Source: Thermoactinomyces intermedius (GTDB lineage Bacteria > Bacillota > Bacilli > Thermoactinomycetales > Thermoactinomycetaceae). From it: a DNA stretch of 64,000 nt. Made by a program: the position numbers and the translations under genes. This document shows positions 1 to 7,536 of the stretch, one piece after another. The stretch is taken from NCBI RefSeq assembly GCF_016055025.1, contig NZ_JAECVW010000001.1. The stretch is one strand, 5' to 3'. A model generated the notes under the pieces. It saw only the letters and a program-made list of their open reading frames with translations. It was not told the origin of the DNA and made no database searches. Numbering within the stretch: position 1 is the first letter of the stretch; each line of letters begins with the position of its first letter.

Positions 1-1
1 A

Positions 2-1327
2 AAGTTCGGCGGGATTACGACTCTTCACAATTGGGGGAAAATTCCGTCCGGTCGTGTCTTTGTCGTCGGGTTGGGCAAAGAGGACAAACTGGATTTGCCG
101 GCGTTTAAAGATGCCGTGGCGGCCGTGGCCCGCACCGCCAAAAAGAAAGGCATTGACAGTTTGGGAATCGGTTGTCCCTCCTTGGTCATTGAAAGATACA
201 ATCCGGTTGATGTCGTACAATCGGTTGTTGAAGGCATGGAATTGGGCACTTATGAGCATCACACCTATAAACAAGAGCAATCGAAAAAGAAAATCAACGC
301 GGTTTGGATTTCTGACGCAACGCTCCGGGAACCAGCGTTTGAAGCCGGAAAACAACGCGGCCAAATCTTTTCCAGGGCCACCAATTACGCCCGTTATCTG
401 GTGCATGAACCGAGCAACCGCATGACTCCGGACCAATTGGCCGACGAAGCAAGAAAAATCGCCGAAAAACGCAATTTGAAAGCCGAGATCATCACCAACG
501 GCCGGTTGGAGGAGCTGGGGATGAGCGGGTTATTGAGTGTGGCGCAAGCCGGAGCCCATGATCCGTACATGCTTGTGCTGACGTATCAAGGTGAGCCGGA
601 CAGCCAGGAAATGCTGGGGCTGATTGGAAAAGGAATCACGTTCGACTCCGGAGGATTGCAAATTAAACCGGCACGCGGGATGGAGGAAATGAAAGACGAC
701 ATGGCCGGGGCGGCGGCGGTCCTGGCGGCGATGGATGCCATCGGGGAATTGCAGCCGCACTGTAATGTATGCGCTGTCATTCCGGTGTGCGAAAACGGAG
801 TGGGCACGAAAGCATACCGTCCCGGCGATGTGATTTCCACCTTCAGCGGCAAGACGGTTGAAATCCAACACACCGATGCGGAAGGCAGAGTGGTGTTGGC
901 CGATGCGATCGCTTATGCAAAACGGCTGGGAGTGACCCGGATCGTTGACGTTGCAACGTTAACCGGGGCGATTCAAGTGGCGTTGGGTTATGAAGTGACC
1001 GGTTTGATGAGCAATGATGAAGAGTGGGCGGAGGAAGTGAAAGCAGCCGCACGCATCGCGGGGGAACGGGTATGGGAGCTTCCGTTGTACGAAGAATATG
1101 ATGAATATCTGAAGAGCGATATTGCCGACTTGAAAAATGAAGGAGGTTTTCCGGCCGGAGCCATCCAGGGGGGCATGTTTTTAAAAGCTTTTGCCGGAGA
1201 CACCCCGTTTGTCCATTTGGATATCGGCGGAACGGTGCAGGCCCCCAAAGAAAAAGGGATTTTTGTCAAAGGGGCAACCGGCGTGATGGCGCGCACGTTG
1301 ATCCAACTTGCCGTCCGGTTGGGATGA
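2..1327 (+). CDS. pepA: Leucyl (cytosol) aminopeptidase, 5' end missing
   Basis: Metallopeptidase of family M17, which removes N-terminal residues from peptides in the cytoplasm. The reading frame is open from base 2, so the N-terminal part lies outside the window; about 441 codons of a protein usually near 500 are present. The two-metal active site is visible: the GKGITFDSGG motif (metal-binding Lys and Asp), the catalytic Lys of 'LQIKPARG', the Asp of 'KDDMAGA', and TDAEGR with its Asp, Glu and Arg. The residue before TDAEGR is His, where Asn is usual in this family; this is not a metal ligand. The next gene is on the same strand 88 nt downstream. The family call is secure; peptide specificity cannot be read. 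Confidence 0.93.
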   Translation, partial: KFGGITTLHNWGKIPSGRVFVVGLGKEDKLDLPAFKDAVAAVARTAKKKGIDSLGIGCPSLVIERYNPVDVVQSVVEGMELGTYEHHTYKQEQSKKKINAVWISDATLREPAFEAGKQRGQIFSRATNYARYLVHEPSNRMTPDQLADEARKIAEKRNLKAEIITNGRLEELGMSGLLSVAQAGAHDPYMLVLTYQGEPDSQEMLGLIGKGITFDSGGLQIKPARGMEEMKDDMAGAAAVLAAMDAIGELQPHCNVCAVIPVCENGVGTKAYRPGDVISTFSGKTVEIQHTDAEGRVVLADAIAYAKRLGVTRIVDVATLTGAIQVALGYEVTGLMSNDEEWAEEVKAAARIAGERVWELPLYEEYDEYLKSDIADLKNEGGFPAGAIQGGMFLKAFAGDTPFVHLDIGGTVQAPKEKGIFVKGATGVMARTLIQLAVRLG

Positions 1328-1415
1328 GGGGATCTTTTTTTCCGGAGTGACAAGGAATGCCGAGGCAGCGTGTGGAAATCAACAGGAAAGAACGAAAGCA
1401 TTGTGGGTGGAATCG

Positions 1416-2153
1416 GTGAGTTTGACCAAAGTGTTTGCCCACCGGGGCTTTTCGGGGGCGGCTCCGGAAAATACGTTGTCTGCCTTTGAAAAAGCCGTGG
1501 AAGCCAAGTCGGACGGCGTGGAGTTGGATGTGCATTTAAGCCGCGACGGGCATGTGATTGTGATGCATGATGAAACAGTGGACCGTACCACCGACGGAAC
1601 CGGATGGATCAAAGACATGACGCTGGCAGAGCTGAAACAACTGGATAGCGGAAGTTGGTTTCATCCGTCCTTTCAAAACGAGCCTGTCCCCACATTGGGT
1701 GAAGTGCTGGAAAGGCTTGAGGGGGCTTTCGTTGAGATCAACATTGAGCTGAAAAACGGCATCATCCGGTATCCCGGATTGGAACAAAAAGTGATTGCGG
1801 AAGTGGAACGGTTTCAAGTGCAAGATCGGGTCATTCTCTCTTCCTTCCGGCATGATTCGCTGTTGGCTGTGAAACAAGCCCGTCCCGACATGCAAACCGG
1901 AGCGCTTTATGTCTGCGGGATGGTCGATCCTTGGGTGTATGCAAAGTATTTGGGGGTGGATGCGGTTCATCCGTACCATCGGGCTGTCACCGCTGAGATG
2001 ATTGATGGTTGCCACCGGCATGGAATCCGGGTCCGCCCGTATACGGTGAATGAGGAAGAAGAGATGAAACGGTTGGTGGAGGCCGGGGCGGATGCAGTGA
2101 TCACCAACGATCCGGACCGGATGAGAAAGTTGCTATCGTCAAAGAAAAAGTGA
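1416..2153 (+). CDS. Glycerophosphodiester phosphodiesterase
   Basis: GDPD-family enzyme that hydrolyses glycerophosphodiesters to glycerol 3-phosphate and an alcohol. It is 245 residues from the GTG chosen here and has no signal peptide, so it is probably cytosolic. Catalytic and metal residues are visible: His9-Arg10 in 'FAHRG', Glu36 and Asp38 in 'VELDVH', and His51 in 'VMHDETVDRTTDGTG'. The TIM-barrel end 'DAVITNDPD' is typical. The GTG at 1416 has a GGGTGG-like ribosome site 5 nt upstream. The frame stays open upstream to 1308, inside the end of pepA, but that extension lacks family homology by eye. The exact start is therefore uncertain. Confidence 0.85.
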   Translation: MSLTKVFAHRGFSGAAPENTLSAFEKAVEAKSDGVELDVHLSRDGHVIVMHDETVDRTTDGTGWIKDMTLAELKQLDSGSWFHPSFQNEPVPTLGEVLERLEGAFVEINIELKNGIIRYPGLEQKVIAEVERFQVQDRVILSSFRHDSLLAVKQARPDMQTGALYVCGMVDPWVYAKYLGVDAVHPYHRAVTAEMIDGCHRHGIRVRPYTVNEEEEMKRLVEAGADAVITNDPDRMRKLLSSKKK

Positions 2154-2172
2154 TAAAATATGGACGTGAACG

Positions 2173-2196
2173 GCGCCTTTACCTCAGGCGCTTTTT
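2173..2196 (+). terminator. Intrinsic terminator between the glycerophosphodiesterase and nfo
   Basis: A 6-bp GC-rich stem (GCGCCT / AGGCGC) with a 7-nt loop is followed directly by five T. It sits 20 nt after the phosphodiesterase stop and before the nfo ribosome site. Confidence 0.6.
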
Positions 2197-2218
2197 GTCT
2201 TTACAGGAGGAGAAGTCC

Positions 2219-3049
2219 ATGAAAATCGGTTGTCACATCAGCGTTGCCAAAGGATTTTACAAAGCTGCGCAAAAAGCCCGCGAATTGGGAGCGGATTCGT
2301 TTCAGGTGTTCACGAAAAATCCGCGTGGCTTACGCCCCAAAAAATTAAATCACACGGATGCCGAACGGGGAAGGCAATTTTGCGAAGAGCACGGCATTTC
2401 GTTGGTTTGCCATACACCTTATATCACCAATTTGTCCACCCCCAAACCGGATCTTCATGAAGTGACCATTCGTTCCATCAAAGAAGATTTGATGATTGCC
2501 GAAGCATACGGTGCCGTCGGAGCAGTGGTCCATTGCGGAAAACATGTGGGGGAAGGGGAAGCGTACGGCCGTGAAAGAATGGTGGAGACGCTGAACAAAA
2601 TTTTGGCGGATTATGAAGGAAACACCAAGTTGCTACTGGAAAACACCGCCGGGCAAGGCAGCGAATTGGGTCTGACGATTCAGGAGCTTGTCGACATTCG
2701 GGAAGCCACCGATGCGCCGGAGAAAATCGGGTTCTGTTTTGACACATGTCACGGGTTTGCCGCCGGAATCTGGATGGAAGAAACTTTTTCAGACCTTGTG
2801 AACGAAATGGAAAAGACGAAGTATCTTGAAAATTTGGTGGCGATTCATTTTAATGACAGCAAAGCCCCGGCCGGAAGCCGGAAGGACCGGCATGAAAAAA
2901 TAGGAAAAGGGGAAATCGGGGAAAAAGCCTTGTCCCTGTTTCTGAAAGAACCACGTTTTGAAGGATTGCCCGTGGTTCTGGAAACGCCGGTGGAGGATGA
3001 ACAAGAATACAGTGAAGAGATGAAATATCTCCATCAATTGAAAGGATAA
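2219..3049 (+). CDS. nfo: Endonuclease IV (AP endonuclease)
   Basis: Zinc-dependent AP endonuclease of base excision repair, a TIM-barrel enzyme that cuts 5' of abasic sites. The 276-residue protein carries the family signatures in order: 'MKIGCHISVAKG' at the N-terminus, 'VVHCGKHVG', 'LLLENTAGQG', 'GFCFDTCHGFAAG' and 'AIHFNDSKAPAGSRKDRHE'. These hold the His, Glu and Asp ligands of the trinuclear zinc site. The ATG at 2219 is preceded by AGGAGG 8 nt upstream; the open frame before it, from 2150, is rejected because it runs through the terminator hairpin. In spore formers this enzyme helps repair DNA during germination; here no sporulation promoter was recognised. Confidence 0.95.
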   Translation: MKIGCHISVAKGFYKAAQKARELGADSFQVFTKNPRGLRPKKLNHTDAERGRQFCEEHGISLVCHTPYITNLSTPKPDLHEVTIRSIKEDLMIAEAYGAVGAVVHCGKHVGEGEAYGRERMVETLNKILADYEGNTKLLLENTAGQGSELGLTIQELVDIREATDAPEKIGFCFDTCHGFAAGIWMEETFSDLVNEMEKTKYLENLVAIHFNDSKAPAGSRKDRHEKIGKGEIGEKALSLFLKEPRFEGLPVVLETPVEDEQEYSEEMKYLHQLKG

Positions 3050-3061
3050 AAGGGGTGTAAG

Positions 3062-3355
3062 ATGTTGGCATGGCTCAATAACTGGTTGAATTCTTTACCG
3101 ATTTCAGGTATTTATCTCGTGATTTTGGTGTTAACGGCCATGATTTACAAAACGGCGTTTGCGGTCCGGCTGCCCGTGTTGAAAACGGTGCTGGTTTACA
3201 TCACCTTGGCTGTCGGCTGTTGGCTGCTCGCCCTTTTTCATCTGATGGGACTGCCCATCGTTCCCGCACTGCTGGTCACGGTGGTGTTGATTGCAGTGAC
3301 GCGGTTGCGGCTTTACCTGGTGCGAAAGAAAGAACAAGACGAAAAAATGGCGTGA
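3062..3355 (+). CDS. ylaH: YlaH-like small membrane protein
   Basis: A 97-residue protein with three hydrophobic segments (about residues 14-33, 43-64 and 66-84) and a basic, hydrophilic tail 'RKKEQDEK'. It resembles the YlaH-like family, which has no defined function; 'YKTAFAVRLPVLKTVLVY' is the most recognisable stretch. AGGGGTG precedes the ATG. The YlaH identification is supported by context: ylaI-like and ylaJ-like genes lie just downstream, as in Bacillus subtilis. It starts 12 nt after nfo and is probably cotranscribed with it and the following gene. Confidence 0.7.
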   Translation: MLAWLNNWLNSLPISGIYLVILVLTAMIYKTAFAVRLPVLKTVLVYITLAVGCWLLALFHLMGLPIVPALLVTVVLIAVTRLRLYLVRKKEQDEKMA

Positions 3356-3367
3356 ACTCAGGGAGAG

Positions 3368-3658
3368 ATGACCATGCAACTCAAAGATGCTCTGTTTAAC
3401 TGGTTGCAAATCCAAGTGGTTCAGGATGCAAGGCCCAGTGATCGTTCTGCACGGGACACCGTGCAGTTTTTTGAAGAAATGCTGCGGGAAGATCACCGCG
3501 TGGAACATTTGGAAAAGAGAAAAGAAAAAGACCGGTATGTGGTTTGTTATCAGGTGGATGGAGAAGAAAGAGAGGAGATTTTTTCCAAAGACACGGCGGA
3601 ACAATTGCTCCGCGACATCATGGCGGAACCAAAGTACAATCAAGTCTTTGAGGATTGA
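3368..3658 (+). CDS. Conserved hypothetical protein, about 96 residues
   Basis: Small, charged, soluble protein beginning 'MTMQLKDALFNWLQIQVV', without signal peptide, membrane segment or cysteine pairs. The N-terminal half looks helical; the middle alternates in a way that suggests a beta hairpin ('DRYVVCYQVDGEER'). A GGGAGAG ribosome site precedes the ATG; a second ATG two codons later is an alternative start. It lies 12 nt after ylaH, so the two are probably translated from one mRNA. Its last 19 nt overlap the end of the convergent ylaI-like gene. I do not recognise the family with enough certainty to name it. Confidence 0.75.
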   Translation: MTMQLKDALFNWLQIQVVQDARPSDRSARDTVQFFEEMLREDHRVEHLEKRKEKDRYVVCYQVDGEEREEIFSKDTAEQLLRDIMAEPKYNQVFED

Positions 3659-3804
3659 TTTTTTTTTCTTTCCGTCACTTGTTTGGTGATTCGTTCGTGG
3701 CATTGCGGACAAATTTGAATCCGGTGCGGATGCTTTTTGATTTTTTTCTCCGTGAGCGGGTCCGGACGGAAAACCTGGTCACACAAAATGCAAATCACTT
3801 TCAT
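3640..3804 (-). CDS. ylaI: YlaI-like zinc-ribbon protein, 54 residues
   Basis: A 54-codon gene on the minus strand. It starts with ATG at 3804, has AAAGGAAG as ribosome site 8-9 nt upstream, and stops at 3640. The protein begins 'MKVICILCDQVF' and contains 'HRIQICPQCHERI', giving two CxxC pairs about 25 residues apart, a zinc-ribbon arrangement as in the YlaI/DUF2197 family. The tail is short and basic. A TATACT -10-like hexamer lies upstream on the same strand near 3848. Position between ylaH and ylaJ relatives matches the Bacillus subtilis order. Function of the family is unknown. The 3' end overlaps the convergent upstream gene by 19 nt. Confidence 0.8.
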   Translation of the reverse strand: MKVICILCDQVFRPDPLTEKKIKKHPHRIQICPQCHERITKQVTERKKNQSSKT

Positions 3805-3911
3805 GAGGCATCTTCCTTTAACAGATCAAATGGGCTATTTTCTAGTATACTACATTTATGAAAGCGGAAGGCAAGCAAGTTTGATCAATTGATTAATAAA
3901 AGAAAAAGAAG

Positions 3912-3947
3912 AAAAGCAAACATGGGAAAATCCCGATGTTTGCTTTT
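3912..3947. terminator. Bidirectional terminator beside ylaJ
   Basis: A 12-bp stem (AAAAGCAAACAT with its complement) is topped by GGGA/TCCC. On the minus strand it directly follows the ylaJ stop codon and is followed by a T-rich run. On the plus strand it is followed by six T. Confidence 0.8.
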
Positions 3948-4505
3948 TTATTTCAGCCGCTGTTGATCTTCCTTCGAGGGGGGTTGTTCGTTTTTCTCGG
4001 TTTCCCTGGAAGGTTGCGGAACGATGCGGGCTGCGATTTCGGCCAGTTCTTCCATCACTCCTTGAACCGGACGGCCGTTTTGAAGATCTTCATTCAATTC
4101 CCGGATCCGCTGTGTGATGTCGGGGTCTGCGGTGACCAGCGCATTGGCTCCTTGCGGATCTTCTTTCAGGGCTTGGGCCACCGTATATTTGATGGTGCCG
4201 GTTCTTCCCCGGTCCAGGGTCGGATCCAAATCCACCCCGACAATGGTGTATTTACCAAGAACGATGGCGGAGGCCCCTTTGACGTTCGGGACGTTTTGAG
4301 CAATAGTTACCAGGCGGTTTGCAACGGCCTGGGATGACTGGTCTTTCTTTTCGTTCGGAGCGGTCTGCCGGACTTTCACGGTTTGCGGGGGCTGATTGGG
4401 CGAAGGCGATGCATTGTCCGCCGGCGGTTCATTTTTTTGCGAGCAAGCCGAAAGAATCAAGGCGATGCCGGCAAGACCGCTGATGGTTTTCAGAAGTGTG
4501 TTCAT
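3948..4505 (-). CDS. ylaJ: Spore lipoprotein of the YhcN/YlaJ family
   Basis: The 185-residue protein starts with a lipoprotein signal peptide: 'MNTLLKTISGLAGIALIL' followed by the lipobox 'LSAC', with Cys at about residue 22. A Pro/Gln/Asn-rich linker follows, then the YhcN/YlaJ domain ('NRLVTIAQNVPNVKGASAIV' and 'YTIVGVDLD'). Members are membrane lipoproteins made in the forespore; some take part in germination. The start at 4505 is preceded by a GGAAGGGAAG stretch. It lies divergent from the YqgX-type gene and convergent with ylaI-side transcription through a shared terminator. No clear sigma-F or sigma-G promoter was identified upstream. Confidence 0.88.
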   Translation of the reverse strand: MNTLLKTISGLAGIALILSACSQKNEPPADNASPSPNQPPQTVKVRQTAPNEKKDQSSQAVANRLVTIAQNVPNVKGASAIVLGKYTIVGVDLDPTLDRGRTGTIKYTVAQALKEDPQGANALVTADPDITQRIRELNEDLQNGRPVQGVMEELAEIAARIVPQPSRETEKNEQPPSKEDQQRLK

Positions 4506-4637
4506 CCGATCCCACTTCCCTTCCGTATATTTGTGTTTATTTTGTCCGAAAACGGAACTTCCATGTACCGTTTTGCTGAAAAGCGCGTTTTCAGTGTAGA
4601 ATGAGCATAAATGCGATGAATGAGATGGGGTGAGAAG

Positions 4638-5270
4638 ATGAAGGTGGAATCTTTCGTTTTGGGGCCGGTGATGGTCAACACCTGGTTGCTTTATCTGCCG
4701 GATGAAAAACGCGGTGTGGTGATTGATCCGGGCATGGAGCCGGCACCGTTGGTTGAACGGATTCAGGAATTGGAACTCAAGATTGAAGCAGTGCTGTTGA
4801 CGCACGCTCATTTTGACCATATTGGCGGGCTGGAAGAGGTTCGTTCATTGACCGGGGCTCCGGTCTATGTCCATGAGGCGGAAGCGGAGTGGCTGACCAA
4901 TCCGGATTTAAACGGCTCTGCGTTTTTCGGGTTGCCGAAAGTGCAGGCCAAACCGGCGGATCATTTGCTGAAAGGCAAAGAGGTCCTGACTTTGCTCGGA
5001 AAATCATGGGAAGTGCTACATACACCGGGCCATTCGCCAGGCAGCGTGACTTATGTGGTCGATTCCCTTTTATTGAGCGGTGATGTCTTGTTTCAAGACT
5101 CCGTCGGGCGGACGGATTTGCCGGGAGGGGATCACGAGACCCTGATGCGCACCATTCATGACATCATCATGGAGTTTCCCGAAGAAACCCGTGTTTTGTG
5201 CGGACACGGCCCGGAAACCACGATCGGAAGGGAACAGATGCATAATCCGTTTGTAACCGGAATGCTGTGA
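4638..5270 (+). CDS. yqgX: Metallo-beta-lactamase-fold hydrolase, YqgX type
   Basis: A 210-residue cytoplasmic protein of the glyoxalase II / YqgX group. The zinc-binding motif HAHFDH is at residues 56-61, followed by 'HTPGHSPGS' with the third His, and later an Asp ('SGDVLFQDSVGR') and a C-terminal His ('CGHGPET'). The compact length fits YqgX rather than full-length glyoxalase II, which carries an extra helical domain. The ATG at 4638 follows GGGGTGAG closely; an in-frame ATG at 4620 has no ribosome site. The biological substrate is not determined by the sequence; a hydroxyacyl-thiol ester is likely. In a bacillithiol producer this could be a bacillithiol conjugate, which is inference. Confidence 0.85.
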   Translation: MKVESFVLGPVMVNTWLLYLPDEKRGVVIDPGMEPAPLVERIQELELKIEAVLLTHAHFDHIGGLEEVRSLTGAPVYVHEAEAEWLTNPDLNGSAFFGLPKVQAKPADHLLKGKEVLTLLGKSWEVLHTPGHSPGSVTYVVDSLLLSGDVLFQDSVGRTDLPGGDHETLMRTIHDIIMEFPEETRVLCGHGPETTIGREQMHNPFVTGML

Positions 5271-5294
5271 AAAAAGGTTTAAAGAGTCCGGCCG

Positions 5295-5323
5295 TTGACA
5301 TATACTTTGGACAACGAAGCAAT
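5295..5323 (+). promoter_or_regulatory. Possible promoter of the redox/sulfur unit
   Basis: A perfect TTGACA -35 hexamer at 5295-5300 lies 17 nt upstream of a poor -10 (AGCAAT). A TATACT directly follows the -35, so an alternative promoter using that hexamer as -10 is possible. No terminator is visible between the YqgX-type gene and here. Confidence 0.3.
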
Positions 5324-5349
5324 GAGTCCATCATCAAAGGGGGTTTGCA

Positions 5350-5922
5350 ATGAACAAGCGACAAGCCGTCATTGTTGCGGTTTTGGCTGCCGCGGTGGCA
5401 GGGGCCGTCTTCATGACTGTTGACAAACCAAAAGAAAATCCGGCTTCCGCGATGAACCGGGCGGTGTGCCAGGGAGAACCCAAACCGGTGCAAGGTTTTT
5501 GCGCGCCCAATTTTAAGCTGCCCACCTTATCCGGGGAAGAAGTGGAGTTGTATCAAAACGAGGGAAAACCGACCGTCGTGAATTTCTGGGCGACCTGGTG
5601 CCCTCCTTGCAAGGAGGAGATGCCCTATTTCCAAAAACTGCATGAAACATACGGCGAGAAGATCAATGTGATCATGGTGAATGAAACTGCGATGGAGCGT
5701 GATGAAAGCGATGTCAAACCTTATCTTGACAACCACCGGTACACGTTTCCGGTCGCCCTGGACCGGGGCCGGAACGGGACGGTGGTCGGTGTGGACCAAT
5801 ATCAATTGTTCAATATTCCCGCCACGTTTATCATCAATGAAAACGGCAAAATCACCCGGCACTTTATGGGAGGCGTTTCCGAAAAGCAGCTTTTCTCTGC
5901 GGTGCAAGAACTGATGCAATGA
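5350..5922 (+). CDS. Membrane-anchored thiol-disulfide oxidoreductase (ResA/TlpA type)
   Basis: 190 residues: a single N-terminal hydrophobic anchor (about 7-24), then an extracytoplasmic thioredoxin-like domain with the redox pair WCPPC at Cys84/Cys87 and a cis-Pro region 'FNIPATFII'. Two further cysteines, Cys40 and Cys51, precede the domain and could form a structural or regulatory disulfide; ResA of Bacillus subtilis lacks these as far as I recall. The family reduces apocytochrome c or other exported disulfides with electrons from CcdA, which is the next gene 19 nt downstream. AAAGGGGG precedes the ATG. A sporulation role (StoA-like) is an alternative to cytochrome c maturation. Confidence 0.88.
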   Translation: MNKRQAVIVAVLAAAVAGAVFMTVDKPKENPASAMNRAVCQGEPKPVQGFCAPNFKLPTLSGEEVELYQNEGKPTVVNFWATWCPPCKEEMPYFQKLHETYGEKINVIMVNETAMERDESDVKPYLDNHRYTFPVALDRGRNGTVVGVDQYQLFNIPATFIINENGKITRHFMGGVSEKQLFSAVQELMQ

Positions 5923-5941
5923 AATAGGGAGGGAAGAAATC

Positions 5942-6643
5942 ATGGTTGAGCAAGTCAGCTGGTGGTTGGCTTTTGGAGCGGGGGTGCTTTCCTTTGTCTC
6001 TCCGTGCTCATTGCCGCTGTATCCGTCCTATCTTTCCTACATCACGGGAATTTCCGTCAACCAGCTGAAGGAAAAACGCCGGATGCAGGAGGTCATGTTG
6101 CATACCGTTTTTTTCCTCATCGGTTTTTCCATGATTTTTTATGCCATCGGATTCAGCGCGAGCTGGTTTGGTGCTTATTTTAAAGAATATCAAGATCTGA
6201 TGCGGATGCTGGGGGCCGTTCTCATTGTGGCGATGGGTTTGTTTATGCTGGGGATTTTCCGACCCGCTTTTTTAATGCGTGAGTATAAATGGCAGGTGTC
6301 CAAAAAAAATGTCAGCTATTTGGGCTCGCTGGCCGTGGGGATCGGTTTTTCCGCCGGATGGACCCCCTGCATCGGCCCGATTTTTGCCGCCATCATTACG
6401 TTTACGACTTTGAATCCGGAAATGAGATTTGTCTATGTGACGGCTTATATTTTGGGATTTTCGATTCCATTTTTGCTGATGGCATTTTTCATGGGAAAAA
6501 CCCGTTGGATTTTGCGGTATTCGGAAAAATTGATGAAGGCCGGAGGGGCCTTGATGATTTTGCTGGGGGTTTTGTTATATACTGATCAGATGACGGTTTT
6601 CACTGCCTGGCTGGCAAAAGTCACAGGTTTTCAAGGATTTTGA
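5942..6643 (+). CDS. ccdA: CcdA, thiol-disulfide electron transporter
   Basis: 233-residue integral membrane protein with six predicted segments. It passes electrons from cytoplasmic thioredoxin to extracytoplasmic ResA-like proteins. The redox cysteines are visible as Cys22 in 'FVSPCSLPLYPSY' and Cys143 in 'GWTPCIGP', each next to proline as in CcdA/DsbD. The gene is flanked by two TlpA-family thioredoxin genes, at 19 nt upstream and 36 nt downstream, which is strong functional context. A GGGAGGG ribosome site precedes the ATG. Cytochrome c maturation and spore cortex formation both need CcdA in Bacillus. Confidence 0.93.
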   Translation: MVEQVSWWLAFGAGVLSFVSPCSLPLYPSYLSYITGISVNQLKEKRRMQEVMLHTVFFLIGFSMIFYAIGFSASWFGAYFKEYQDLMRMLGAVLIVAMGLFMLGIFRPAFLMREYKWQVSKKNVSYLGSLAVGIGFSAGWTPCIGPIFAAIITFTTLNPEMRFVYVTAYILGFSIPFLLMAFFMGKTRWILRYSEKLMKAGGALMILLGVLLYTDQMTVFTAWLAKVTGFQGF

Positions 6644-6679
6644 TTTGAGGTACATTGAATTAGAAAGTCGGGTGAGGCC

Positions 6680-7213
6680 ATGGACAAAAAAACGAGGTAC
6701 TGGGTGCGGCGCATCTTGTTTCTTGTGATGGTGGTTTTAATTGGTTATGCTTTATATCAGGCCGTGACCCAGGATTCAAAAAGCGGATTGCAGGAAGGAG
6801 AACCGGCACCCAACTTTACCCTGACGACATTGGACGGGAAAACGGTGCAGCTGAGCGATTACAGGGGAAAAGCCGTTTTACTCAATTTCTGGGGGACATG
6901 GTGCGAACCCTGCCGCACGGAAATGCCCGCGCTGCAAAATGCTTATGAACAGTACAAAGACCAGGGGTTTGAGGTGTTGGCCGTCAATATTGCGGAAACC
7001 GATGTGGCTGTTTCTTCTTTTGTGGAGCAATATCAATTGAAATTTCCGGTTTTGTTGGACCGGAATCGTGAAGTCACTGAGCTTTACGGCATTGTTCCGA
7101 TTCCGAGCTCTTTTTTCATTGACCAGGATGGAAAGATCCGCAAGATCGTGGAAGGGCCTTTGAACCTGGATCAACTTCGCATTCATATTTTACCCATTTT
7201 ACCAAAGGAGTGA
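6680..7213 (+). CDS. resA: ResA, thiol-disulfide oxidoreductase
   Basis: 177 residues: N-terminal anchor (about 11-29) and thioredoxin fold with WCEPC at Cys75/Cys78, the same active-site tetrapeptide as Bacillus subtilis ResA. 'VPIPSSFFID' holds the cis-Pro loop. ResA keeps the haem-binding CXXCH cysteines of apocytochrome c reduced outside the membrane. It differs from the 5,350 paralogue, which has WCPPC and two extra cysteines, so the two partners of CcdA may have different clients. The stop codon overlaps the ribosome-site region of the rhodanese gene. No resBC genes are in the window. Confidence 0.9.
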   Translation: MDKKTRYWVRRILFLVMVVLIGYALYQAVTQDSKSGLQEGEPAPNFTLTTLDGKTVQLSDYRGKAVLLNFWGTWCEPCRTEMPALQNAYEQYKDQGFEVLAVNIAETDVAVSSFVEQYQLKFPVLLDRNREVTELYGIVPIPSSFFIDQDGKIRKIVEGPLNLDQLRIHILPILPKE

Positions 7214-7218
7214 CCGGT

Positions 7219-7536
7219 GTGAGAAAATATCAGGATATTGAAGCCAAAGAATTAAGCAAGGCTTTTGATCCGGAGCAATATGTGGTGGTAGATGTGCGCA
7301 CGGATGAGGAATATCAGGAAGGGCATATCCCCGGGGCTGCCCATATTCCGTATGATGAAATGGAAAACCGTTTTCATGAATTGGAACATGCCAAAGACAA
7401 GCCGGTCTTGCTGGTTTGCCGGAGCGGACGGCGGAGTGTGATCGCGGCAGAGGTTTTGGCCCAAAAAGGATTTGAACAATTGTTTAATTTAAAAGGTGGA
7501 ATGTTGGAATGGAACGGACCCGTCAGCAAAGAGTAA
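7219..7536 (+). CDS. Single-domain rhodanese-like sulfurtransferase
   Basis: 105 residues, cytoplasmic, one rhodanese domain with the persulfide-forming Cys67 in 'LLVCRSGRRS'. 'VVVDVRTDEEYQEGHIPGA' is the hallmark N-terminal motif. The active-site loop CRSGRR is the six-residue form typical of sulfurtransferases. I chose the GTG at 7219 because AAAGGAG lies 8 nt upstream; the GTG at 7210 would overlap that ribosome site. The end overlaps the cysK start by 28 nt, so the two are translationally linked. A role in sulfane sulfur handling beside cysteine synthesis is inferred. Confidence 0.87.
   Translation: MRKYQDIEAKELSKAFDPEQYVVVDVRTDEEYQEGHIPGAAHIPYDEMENRFHELEHAKDKPVLLVCRSGRRSVIAAEVLAQKGFEQLFNLKGGMLEWNGPVSKE

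Noticed and set aside
3655..3861. 68-codon plus-strand frame after the hypothetical gene
   Set aside because: It is antisense to the ylaI-like gene, which has the better start and the zinc motifs.
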